Source: Mercurialis annua
Lineage: Eukaryota > Streptophyta > Magnoliopsida > Malpighiales > Euphorbiaceae
Length of the DNA stretch: 64,000 nucleotides
Direction of reading: 5' to 3'
Assembly: GCF_937616625.2 (NCBI RefSeq)
Contig: NC_065572.1
Span: forward strand, 40,141,653 to 40,205,652
Below are positions 1-8,874 of the stretch, piece by piece (the first letter of the stretch is position 1; the number at the start of each line of letters is the position of its first letter). A program made the position numbers and the translations under genes. The notes beneath the pieces were generated by a model. It was not told the DNA's origin and made no database searches. It saw nothing but the letters and a program-made list of their open reading frames with translations.

Positions 1-2152
1 TAAATCACTAAAAAGGGGGAAACTTTTGGATTTGTTCCGAAAAGTTTGAAAATGTTTGGCTTAAATCTCAAAAAAGGTGAAATGTTTGGATTTGTTTGGT
101 AACGTTTGTAAACATTTGGCGTAAATCGCTAAAAAGGTGAAACGTTTAGATTTGTTTCGTAACGTTTGTAAACGTTTGGCTTAAATTGCTAAAAATGTTA
201 AACGTCTGGATTTGTTTCGTAACGTTTTAAACATTCGGTTTAAATTGCGTAAAAGGTGAAACACTTGGATTGTATCGAAACGTTTGTAAACGTTTGGCTT
301 AAATTGTTAAACAGTTGAAATGCTTGGATTTATTTCGTAATGTTTTTAAACGTTTGGCTTAAATCTCTAAAAAGGTGAAATGTTTTGATTTGTTTCGTAA
401 CGTTTCTAAACGTTGCTCTTAAATCACTAAAAAGGTGAAAAGTTTGGCTTTGTTTCATAATCTTTGTAAACATTCTGCTTAAATCGCTAAAAAGGTGAAA
501 CGATTGGATTTTCTTCGTAACATTTTAAACGTTTGGATTTGTTTCGTAACGTTTTAAATGTTTGGATTTATTTCGAAACATTTGGCTTTGTTTCGTAACG
601 TCTGTAAACGTTCGGCAAAAATCGCTAAGATTTTGAAACGTTTGGTTTTGTTTCGTAACGTTTGTATACGTTATGCTTAAATTACTAAAAAGGTGAAACG
701 TTTGGTTTTGTTTCTTAATTTTTGTAAACATTTGGCTTAAATTGCTAAAAAGGTGAAACGTTTGGATTTGTTTCGTAATGTTTGTAAACGTTTGGGTTCA
801 ATCGCTAAAAAGGTGAAACATTTGGATTTATTTCGTAGCGTTTGTAAACGTTTGGCTTAAATCGTTAAAAATGTGAAACGTTTGGTCTTGTTTCGTTACG
901 TTAGTAAACGTTTGGCTTAAATTGCTAAAAAGGTGAAACGCTTGGATTTGTTTCGTAAGGTTTGTAAACGTTTGGCTTTAATCCCTAAAAAGGTGAAACG
1001 TTTGGTTTTGTTTCGTAACGTTTGTAAACGTTTGGCTTATATTGCTATAAAGGTGAAACGCTTGGATTTGTTTCATAATGTTTATAAACGTTTGGCTTAA
1101 ATTGCTAAAAAGGTGAAACACTTGGATTTGTTTCGTAACGTTTGTAAACGTTTTGCTTAAATTGCTAAAAAGGTGAAACGCTTGGTTTTGTTTCGTAATG
1201 TTTGTAAACGTTTGGCTTAAATCGTTAAAAATGTGAAACATTTGGATTTGTTTCATAACGTCTTAAACGTTTGGTTTTGCTTCACAACGTTTGTCAACAA
1301 TTGGCTTAAATCGCTAAAAAGATGAAACGTTTGGAATTGTTTCATAATGTTTGTAAACGTTTGGCATAAATCGCTAAAAAGGTGAAACATTTGTATTTGT
1401 TCCGTAACGTTTGTAAACATTTGGCTTTAATCGCTAAAAAGGTTAAACGTTTGTATTTCTTTTGTAACTTCTGTAAACGTTTGACATAAATCGCTAAAAA
1501 GGTGAAACATTATGATTTGTTTCGTATCGTTTGTAAACGTTTGGCTTAGCGACTAAAAAGGTGAAACACTTGGATTTGTTTTGTAGCCTTTGTAAACGTT
1601 TGGCTTAAATTGCTAAAAAGGTGAAACGCTTTGATTTGTTTCATCCCGTTTGTATACGTTTAGCTTAAATTGCTAAAAAGAAGAAACGCTTGGATTTGTT
1701 TTGTATCATTTGTAAACGTTTGGCATAAATTGCTAAAAAGGTGAAACGTTTGAATTTGTTTCGTAGCCTTTGTAAACGTTTGGCTTAAATCGCTAAAATG
1801 GGGAAACGCTTGGATTTCTTTCGTACCGTTTTAAAACGTTTGGCTTAAATCGGTAAAAAGGTGAAACGTTTGAATTTTGTATCGTTTGTAAACGTTTGTC
1901 ATAAATTGCTAAAAAGGTGAAACGCTTGTATTTGTTTCGTAACATTTGTAAACGTTTCGCTTAAATTGCTAAAACGAGGAAACATTTGGATTTATTTTGT
2001 AACGTTTTAAACTTTTGATTTTGTTTCGTAACGTTTGTAAATGTTCTGCTTAAATTACTAAAAATGTGAAATGTTTGTATTTGTTTCGTATCGTTTGTAA
2101 ACATTTGGCTTAAATCGCTAAAAAGGTGAAACGTTTGGATTTGTTTCGTAAG
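1..2152 (+). repeat. 60-bp satellite array, A orientation
   Basis: Tandem copies of a 60-bp monomer, so regular that they stay in phase over long stretches. In order a monomer reads CGTTTGTAAACGTTTGGC, then TTAAATCGCTAAAAAGGTG, then AAACGTTTGGATTTG, then TTTCGTAA. Copies differ by perhaps 10-20 percent, mostly at CpG positions. Shortened units near 520-600 have lost the TTAAATCGCTAAAAAGG half. A three-monomer variant set with the diagnostic ATCCCG at 1643-1648 recurs in the next satellite segment. No host gene is visible; peptide-like open frames here are products of the repeat. Confidence 0.97.
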
Positions 2153-2573
2153 TGATGGTTTTGATGATCGTCTTTGTCACTATTGTCGCTGAGCTCCCAC
2201 CTGCCAAGATCAACAGGTTAGAAGGATTCGAGCCGGTGTTGGCTCGAACACCCTCCGATGCCTAAGTCAGTCTCTGATGAGGTCTCAGTGAGAGTAATGA
2301 TGAGAAGTGAATATGAGAGTTACCTGGCTTAGGCTTCGTCTATATATATATTGCATAGTCTTTGTATCCTAATAGGATTGTTTCTCTATTAGTCTCAGTT
2401 ATCTCTTTGAGATTCGCCTCTATCCCTGATCTTAAGGGATTTCGGTGTTATCTTGATATCTTCAGCTGTTATAGCTGCGTACTGGGTCAGGGACCTGAAT
2501 AGATCGGTCTCTGGGTCCATATTCAGGGCCGTTGTAGTGAGTCTTGTCCCTTGTTCTGGTCCTTTATCCATCA
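2153..2573 (-). repeat. Element A 3' LTR (left)
   Basis: 421-bp LTR with TGATGG/CCATCA ends. It differs from the right copy by a 2-bp change in a TA run and about three substitutions. Read on the minus strand it has a TATA-like TATATATATAGACG at about 2337-2352, and downstream the GACTTAGGCATCGGAGG segment often seen in LTRs of Tat-type plant elements (family resemblance from memory). Confidence 0.92.
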
Positions 2574-2590
2574 TTAGTCCCTCCCGAAAA
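2574..2590 (-). other. Element A polypurine tract
   Basis: Directly inside the left LTR the minus strand reads CGGGAGGGACTAA up to the LTR start. This purine-rich run sits where plus-strand DNA synthesis would be primed and fixes the element's orientation. Confidence 0.7.
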
Positions 2591-3004
2591 ACAGTTTTGT
2601 CAAGTATTTATGCTTGTTTGTGTGACTGCTCGTTGGGGCCGTTACTTTGTTGGGCTTGGTTTTCGGCTTACTTGCTTTAGAAAGAGCTACCTAGGCCCAG
2701 CCCGTTGTTTTTACTTGGGCGCTTATGGAGCTGGTTTAATTTTAAAAATTTCAAAATTGTAATCATTTGAAATCTCCTGGACTTCCGCCTGTCGCCACGT
2801 TTCACGCAGGTAACTGCTTAACGGTTCTCTAGTTGTTTCTTTAAATGCTCTTTTCAAATTTCCTTTTTCTCTATTAGCTGCTCCTTCTTCCTCCTCTGAT
2901 CTGCTCTTGCTTCGGCTTCATTTCCTTCAATCTTTGGGTGTTTTCTTCCTCCTTTTATCAGGTAAATCTCTTTCATCTGCTTCATTAGTAGTGTAATTGA
3001 CTCA
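2591..3004 (+). other. Pyrimidine-rich region ahead of the antisense ORF
   Basis: No coding region is seen. About 2840-2980 is rich in C and T on the + strand, like many plant 5' untranslated regions, and includes a possible splice donor (TCAG then GTAAAT at about 2957-2966). An in-frame TAA at 2963-2965 closes the downstream reading frame, so the ATG at 3005 is the first usable start unless that intron is removed. It may be the leader of an antisense transcript; there is no direct proof. Confidence 0.4.
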
Positions 3005-3706
3005 ATGCCTCGGACTAGGTCTTCTGTCTCTCTTCCCTCATCTGGTACGGCTGTAGAGTATATGAATTCTCTTGATACTTTTACCTCCAATGTTGATAAA
3101 GAGACTTTGGCTGAATTCCGAGAAGAGTATGGTATTCCTCTTAGCTATTCTCTTTCTGTCTGCGGTTCTCGAGTTGCTGCTAACACCTTCGTCGGTGACG
3201 GCAAGGTTATCGTTTATAAAGAGCAGTTGCGTTGTGGATTGCATTTTCCTTTGGATCCTCTGATCAAAGCCTTTATTGTAGATTATCAAGTTCCTCTGGT
3301 TCAAATCAACCCTCATGCCATTAGGACTCTTTGTTGCTTCGTTGAGTTGTCTCACGAACGGGGCTTAGTCCCTTCTCTAGGTCTCCTTAGCCAACTGTTC
3401 TTCGTGTCTCATCGCAATAATGAGTTTTACGTTCGTTTAGTTGCTCATAGGGGTAAGAGGGTAGTTGAAGGTCCCCCTAAGATCACTAAACGTTGGCAGC
3501 GCTCATTTTTTGTTGTCAGTCATGATGAAGCTTTTGTTGATTTTCCTACTGAGTGGGTTTATGATGCAGCCTCGTTGGCTTTCTCTCCCCTTTCTTCTAC
3601 TGAGTTGGAGGTAGTAGATTCTCTTGTTGATGAATGGCTTTCTGCGTCCTTGCTGTGCTTCCCTGGCATCTTGGTTCCTTTTGATTTGTCGTCTTCAATT
3701 ACATGA
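3005..3706 (+). CDS. Antisense extra ORF, PF04195-like ('putative gypsy type transposon')
   Basis: A 233-aa ORF on the strand opposite to element A's genome. Residues ~75-135 resemble the conserved part of the plant family labelled Transposase_28/PF04195: a GLHFPLDPLIKAF-like segment, then INPHAIRTLCCFVEL. Near residues 160-180 comes W-R-FF followed by DFPTEW, also typical of that family. No catalytic motif of a transposase is visible. Such ORFs ride in Tat-lineage retroelements and their function is not established. The start is the first ATG after an in-frame stop at 2963. The last ~148 bp overlap tail to tail with the gag-like ORF on the other strand. No frameshift or internal stop is seen, consistent with a young copy. 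Family recognition is from memory. Confidence 0.75.
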   Translation: MPRTRSSVSLPSSGTAVEYMNSLDTFTSNVDKETLAEFREEYGIPLSYSLSVCGSRVAANTFVGDGKVIVYKEQLRCGLHFPLDPLIKAFIVDYQVPLVQINPHAIRTLCCFVELSHERGLVPSLGLLSQLFFVSHRNNEFYVRLVAHRGKRVVEGPPKITKRWQRSFFVVSHDEAFVDFPTEWVYDAASLAFSPLSSTELEVVDSLVDEWLSASLLCFPGILVPFDLSSSIT

Positions 3707-4467
3707 ATTCGACCGCTATTCCGCACCGCTGCTTCTGCGACCTTCTCCTGGGCTGTCTTGTCTCCAAGGAGCGGGACTGCTCCTGGTCCCTTGTCTAGCC
3801 CCTCCTTCTCCTTTTGTAGTACGGGCTCCGATTGTCCTCTTCTCGGTGCGTTTCCTCTTTCTTTTGCCTTAGTGACTGGGGGATCCTCTCTACGTCTGGT
3901 CTCTACGTCAACTCCCTGGTTTTTCTTTTCTGCGAATTTTTCCTGATCTCTTGCCAGTCCTATCAGGTGGTCCTGGAAGTCATTGATGCTCTTCTTCATT
4001 ACTGCCTCATGATATAGGGGTGGCATAGGCACCCCCTGTGGTACGTATGGGGGTATCTGCGCCGTTGACGTCACTGTTCCTTCTGTGTCTAGGGACGGGA
4101 AGGGAATAGGCTGGACGGGTCGCGGATACCTTGGTTGGTTAGGTTGACTCCACGGATAGTAACCTGGATACCATCCTCCTGCCTGTTGCTGGTAGGTCAT
4201 AGGTGGCTGGTATTGTGGAGTATAATATCCCCACGGCGAGGTTGTGTTCCTCAGTGGGTGTATGCCCTGAACGTTTCTCATCATGGGTGGTGGTGTGATG
4301 TCGTACGCGACTCCCGTGGTTGCTGGTACAGTCCCACTGAAGATCGGAACGTTAATTTTGATTCCTCCTTCGGGTATCAGGGGTGGGATGATCGGACCAC
4401 CGCTTGCTGGTAAGCCTGCTGTTGTCACGACCACTCTCGGCGGTGGTGGTTCTTCTCTTCCATCCAT
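3559..4467 (-). CDS. Gag-like N-terminal ORF of element A
   Basis: A 302-aa ORF in the element's sense direction, starting about 65 bp after the LTR and primer site, where gag is expected. The first ~130 residues are rich in Pro, Tyr, Gly and Gln (repeated YPGYYPW- and PPM-like patches). Residues ~150-180 form a short charged helical stretch, and the rest is Lys/Glu/Ser-rich and probably disordered. No CCHC zinc knuckle and no protease motif are present, so this is at most the front of a gag polyprotein with the rest lost by internal deletion. Its 3' end overlaps the antisense ORF. The gag call rests on position and composition, not a domain match; it could be a lineage-specific extra ORF. 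Confidence 0.55.
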   Translation of the reverse strand: MDGREEPPPPRVVVTTAGLPASGGPIIPPLIPEGGIKINVPIFSGTVPATTGVAYDITPPPMMRNVQGIHPLRNTTSPWGYYTPQYQPPMTYQQQAGGWYPGYYPWSQPNQPRYPRPVQPIPFPSLDTEGTVTSTAQIPPYVPQGVPMPPLYHEAVMKKSINDFQDHLIGLARDQEKFAEKKNQGVDVETRRREDPPVTKAKERGNAPRRGQSEPVLQKEKEGLDKGPGAVPLLGDKTAQEKVAEAAVRNSGRIHVIEDDKSKGTKMPGKHSKDAESHSSTRESTTSNSVEERGEKANEAAS

Positions 4468-4515
4468 TCCGTCTTAAAAACCAAGATTAAAACTTATATT
4501 AGAAACGAATGTCGT

Positions 4516-4532
4516 TCCCACAGACGGCGCCA
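4516..4532 (-). other. Element A primer-binding site
   Basis: On the minus strand, two bases inside the LTR, the sequence reads TGGCGCCGTCTGTGGGA. The first nine bases match what the 3' end of plant tRNA-Asp would pair with; the rest differs from the tRNA-Asp I recall, so the primer identity is uncertain. Position and the TGG start make a primer site likely. Confidence 0.7.
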
Positions 4533-4534
4533 AA

Positions 4535-4953
4535 TGATGGTTTTGATGATCGTCTTTGTCACTATTGTCGCTGAGCTCCCACCTGCCAAGATCAACAGGT
4601 TAGAAGGATTCGAGCCGGTGTTGGCTCGAACACCCTCCGATGCCTAAGTCAGTTTCTGATGAGGTCTCAGTGAGAGTAATGATGAGAAGTGAATATGAGA
4701 GTTACCTGGCTTAGGCTTCGTCTATATATATTGCATAGTCTTTGTATCCTAATAGGATTGTTTCTCTATTAGTCTCAGTTATCTCTTTGAGATTCGCCTC
4801 TATCCCTGATCTGAAGGGATTTCGGTGTTATCTTGATATCTTCAGCTGTTATAGCTGCGTACTGGGTCAGGGACCTGAATAGATCGGTCTCTGGGTCCAT
4901 ATTCAGGGCCGTTGTAGTGAGTCTTGTCCCTTGTTCTGGTCCTTTATCCATCA
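4535..4953 (-). repeat. Element A 5' LTR (right)
   Basis: 419-bp partner of the left LTR with the same TGATGG/CCATCA ends. It is followed by GTAAC, where the interrupted satellite resumes in register. Confidence 0.92.
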
Positions 4954-5847
4954 GTAACGTTTGTCTTAAATTGCTAAAAAGGTGACACGTTTGGATTTGT
5001 TTCATAACCTTTGTAAATATTTGGCTTAAATCACTAAAAAGGTAAAACTTTTAATATTGTTTCCTAACCTTTGTAAACGTTTGGCTTAAATCTCTAAAAA
5101 GGTAAAACGTTTTGATTTGTTTCGTAACGTTCGTAAATGATTTGCTTAAATTGCTAAAAAGGTGACACATTTAGATTCGTTTCGTAATCTTTGTAAACGT
5201 TTGGCTTAAATTGCTAAAAAGGTGACACGTTTGGATTTATTTCGTAACGTTTAGAAACGTTTGGCTTAAATCGCAAAAAAGGTGAAACGCTTTGATTTGT
5301 TTCATCCCGTTTGTATACGTTTGGCTTAAATCGCAAAAAAAGGAGAAACACATGGATTTGTTTTGTATCGTTTGTAAAAGTTTGGCATAAATTGCTAAAA
5401 GGGTGAAACGTCTGGATTTGTTTTGTAGCCTTTGTAAACGTTTGGCTAAAATTACTAAAAAGGTGAAACGCTTTGATTTGTTTTATCCCGTTTGTATACC
5501 TTTGGCTTATATTGCTAAAAAGGAGAAACGCTTGGATTTGTTTCGTAGCGTTTGTAAGCGTTTGGCATAAATTGCTAAAAAGGTGAAACGTTTGGATTTG
5601 TTTCGTATTTATAAACGTTTGGCTTAAATCGCTAAAATGGGGAAACGTTTGGATTTATTTCGTACCATTTTTAAACGTTTGGCTTAAATCGCTAAAAAGG
5701 TGAAACATTTAGATTTGTTGCGTACCGTTTGTAAACGTTTGGCTTAAATTGCTAAAAAGGGAAAACACTTGGATTTGTTTCGTAACGTTTGTACACGTTT
5801 CGCTTTAATTGCTGAAAAGGTGGAAACGCTTGGATTTGATTCGTAAC
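4954..5847 (+). repeat. 60-bp satellite array, A orientation
   Basis: Continuation of the first array after element A. It contains two copies of the ATCCCG three-monomer set (5304 and 5485, about 181 bp apart), related to the copy at 1643. Ends in GTAAC (5843-5847), the target duplication of element B. Confidence 0.96.
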
Positions 5848-7012
5848 TGTCATGACCCGATTTCCCACTCGAAACTCGAGCCGAGACCGGCTCTAGGGAA
5901 TGGGAATGGTTGTTCTGAAACCCGTAGCAAGCCTAAAACCTGTATTAATTTTTCGCCACCTAAATATAAATCTAGATCGTACCTCGCGTACGACCGGTTT
6001 TCAGAAAACACCGTTAAAATAATTGTTTTTCCGTTTAACGTGGAAGACACATTCTGAAAATATTCATATAAGCGAAATCGCGTTTTCAGAAATGCTGGTT
6101 GAATAACCGTAGTTATTCTGACCCACGCGCATTTCTGAAAACCGGTGCAGTGGTACAAGGACTTGGCTCACGTGCCTTGCCTCGCAGGCAGCCCTGTTTC
6201 AAACCGCGCGCCCGAACAATATGTTTAATGAAATATATCGAACACTTTCCTTTTCAAAGCGTTATATCAAACATATTTAAAAACACGCAGAGCAGGCACA
6301 CAAACCTAAGGCCAGCTAAACTGCACACAGTGTCTTTGCAGACCAAAGACACGAAGCTTGGCCCACCCGTAGCGGACACCATAAAACACCATATGCCTAT
6401 TAAGTAGCCACTTATTAGAACTAGACAAAATCAGGTTCCTATCGGAGTATATAGACAGAAAAACCATGACGTGGCCACAGGCATATCAAACCTATATACA
6501 CTATTGAAGCATCTAAGAGTTTAAAGTGTTATTTACATAACAACAGAATAAGCTTCCCTGATGGAAAAAGGGTGGAAGCTTGACCAGACCCGGTAGCTAG
6601 GTACCTGAAAAATGGTAAACAACAACGGGGTCAGAAATATAAATATTTCTGAGTGAGTAGATAGGTTTACAGTTAAATACCAAATCGCGTATAGACGAAA
6701 TATCTGTATATAAAAATATTACCAGTCCTCGATCCAAATGAAACATTAATCCCGATTACGTTATAATGCTATCATATATATAATGCATATGCACAATTCT
6801 TGTTTAATACAGGATGAGATGTATACATATGTATCACAGCCATCTTGACTCTGTATAGGGTTGCTTGGCCGGAACTGAAATCACTGCCACCTCAGGACTA
6901 CCCGATAGGTTTAAGCTGTTTTACAAGCATCTGGCATAAAACCTAATCTCAACATGTATGCTTATGATATTTACCTCTCATCTAGTTCATTAACACCGCT
7001 GATCACACAGTC

Positions 7013-7029
7013 CTATTGTTGCCCAATAG
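7013..7029 (-). other. Conserved LTR hairpin, element B left copy
   Basis: CTATTG, five-base loop, CAATAG; on the minus strand the loop begins GG. The same small stem-loop occurs in D, C, the solo LTR at 27340 and the right LTR of B, preceded in element sense by GCTAYC or ACTACC. Confidence 0.7.
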
Positions 7030-7787
7030 ATAGCTCGTTTCAGTGGATCTTCCTTGGCTAAGTTTCATACTTAGTGCGATTTATGGATTTAAAAACAATT
7101 GAATACTAATATTCAAAAGTAAACAAATGAACTCACAAACACCGTTAGGTCTGGAACTTAATCATGTGGTTGTGGTCAGACTGCTCGCTAGCTGGTCGGA
7201 CTAAACACACAAAGCAAACAGGATAAAATACATCAATATATGTTTCCTATAAAACTTCTAGGTCCTTAAACCCATATCTAGGTCAACATATAATCACTTA
7301 AACATATAGCATTTATGGTTTGTTTTCTAAAATCATATTATAAATTCTCATTTCGAGAAAACGTTCTAACTTCTCTCTAGAAGTTATTTTAGGTATCGCA
7401 ATACCTAAAGAAAACTATTTATAGTATAGACCTAATTGTCAAAACAATTCTCGGTCATATACTAAGTATTTAGCAAAACCGATTGCTAAATCTTTAAAAC
7501 CATTTAAACGTTGACATTAACTCTTTCAAAGTCCATTATAAACGTTTAACTTTACTTTTAAAATCTCCTTTTAAAAGTCTTTAGGTGTAGTATATAAAAC
7601 CTTTTCACTTTCTTCTATCACAAGTTATCATTTTAAAATATCTAACTTTGGTTTAAAAACATTTATTAAAAAGGTTTTTAGGTTCGGTCGGAAAACACCT
7701 CGAGTTATTAGGCGAAAGCACGTCGGAATCGCCCCCGGAAAGTCCCCCGAAAACCGAAGAAAAATCGAACCCCCGATTGTCGTCAGG

Positions 7788-7970
7788 CAGCTGTGCGCCC
7801 GCACAGAAGCACTGTGCGGTCGCACAGTTGCAGCTGTGCGGTCACACAGCTGGGCTGTGCGCCCTCACAGCATAGTGTGCGTCCGCACACTATATTGTGC
7901 TCGCGCACAGCGAGCTGTGAATGGCACAGCGGGCTGTGCAATCGCACAGCGGGCTGTGCAATCGCACAGC
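7788..7970. repeat. GC-rich palindromic minisatellite in element B LTR
   Basis: Nine head-to-tail units of about 19-22 bp, each built on the palindrome CTGTGCG, two-base spacer, CGCACAG with variants. Each unit could fold as a 7-bp stem. It contrasts sharply with the AT-rich LTR around it. The right LTR has about six units at the matching place, so copy number changes readily. Confidence 0.85.
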
Positions 7971-8874
7971 CCCGAAATTTAAATTCCGAGACCTCCCGTC
8001 CTGCTTAAAACGTTCAAAAACGCTATTCTAACGTCCACAATCACGTATACACAATTCAAAATCAATACGGACGTTTAAAATGATAATTCTATACGGTAAC
8101 CGTTTATAAACGAGTTTATATTCTAAATAAATTGAAATAAACGTTTAATACGGATATAATACCTCGATTACGTGAGTAATCGTTGAAGAAATTGAGTTAG
8201 AATCGAAAAACGGATCGAACGGCCGAAACCCTAATTTCCGTCGCACTGCAGAGAGCTAAGCAACTCTATTTCTTTCTTTCAGAAGAAAGAATGAAGGATT
8301 GGCCTTCTATTTGCAACAAATGAGTATATATATATATGATTAGCTAAATTACGCTTTAGTACTAGCTCAATTATGCACTTTAAACCAACTTCTAAACTAG
8401 TCGTCCGTAGCATAAACGGAAACGATTTTCAAATTTCGTGAAAATTTTACCAAACATCTAATAAAATATAACAAGAATAAAAATATAATTTTTATTCCCA
8501 TCCAACTTATATTTTGTTCTTAATAAATACATTTTAGATTTATTAAGTCCGCATTGACTGCGCTTGATAAAATTTCTGCTTCCAAATTTTATCAAATTTT
8601 CACGATAACCTTTTTAAAATATTTCGCGAATATTATCACCAAAAATATTCTCTAGGGACTTATGAATTATTCTGCACCCTATTCATAAATCCATACTGTC
8701 TCCGTTAACTATATAGTTAATCAAATTTAGATTCTAAAAACTTAAATTTGCAATCCAATAGTCATAATATAAATTTAGGGATACTTGTAAATTAAATTTA
8801 TCTTTAAATTTAATTTACCTACTCCCGTCTAATAAAATATTAGACACGTGGCTATATTTTAAATCCTTAAATTT

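Larger units (their letters stand above)
2153..4953 (-). mobile_element. Element A: non-autonomous Tat-like Ty3/gypsy LTR element
   Basis: A 2801-bp element with two LTRs of 421 and 419 bp that differ at only a few sites, beginning TGATGG and ending CCATCA. Flanks are GTAAG (2148-2152) and GTAAC (4954-4958), a 5-bp target duplication with one mismatch. The primer site next to the right LTR and the purine tract next to the left LTR put the element on the minus strand. The internal region is only 1961 bp. It holds a proline-rich gag-like ORF and an antisense ORF of the PF04195 type, with no protease, reverse transcriptase, RNase H or integrase. Antisense extra ORFs are known from the Tat lineage; assignment to Tat is inference. 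Near-identical LTRs suggest a recent insertion. Confidence 0.9.
5848..8874 (-). repeat. Element B 3' LTR (left), inner end missing
   Basis: Matches the right LTR from TGTCATGACCC to CTTAAATTT at 8874. The terminal CTTGGGTTATTACA and the adjoining purine tract are absent, apparently lost in a small deletion. It has ~370 bp (about 7320-7680) that the right copy lacks, and a longer palindrome block. On the minus strand a TATA run lies at 8324-8338, with a telo-box-like AAACCCTAA (+ strand) near 8225. The conserved hairpin is at 7013-7029 and the TGACCCC...CAG module at 6605-6656. Confidence 0.88.

Noticed and set aside
2453..2762. Frames of 72-75 codons at the left LTR border of element A
   Set aside because: They run across the LTR and purine-tract border on the strand opposite to element transcription; no similarity to anything recognised.
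7628..8008. Frames over 7628-8008 and 14537-14902 rich in Cys, His, Arg and Ser
   Set aside because: Products of the CTGTGCG..CGCACAG minisatellite; not alike between the two LTRs once indels are considered.
8223..8236. Telomere repeat (AAACCCTAA)
   Set aside because: Single telo-box-like occurrences in the LTR of B (also near 15041) and in C (near 35215); no tandem TTTAGGG array. At most a plant promoter or leader motif.
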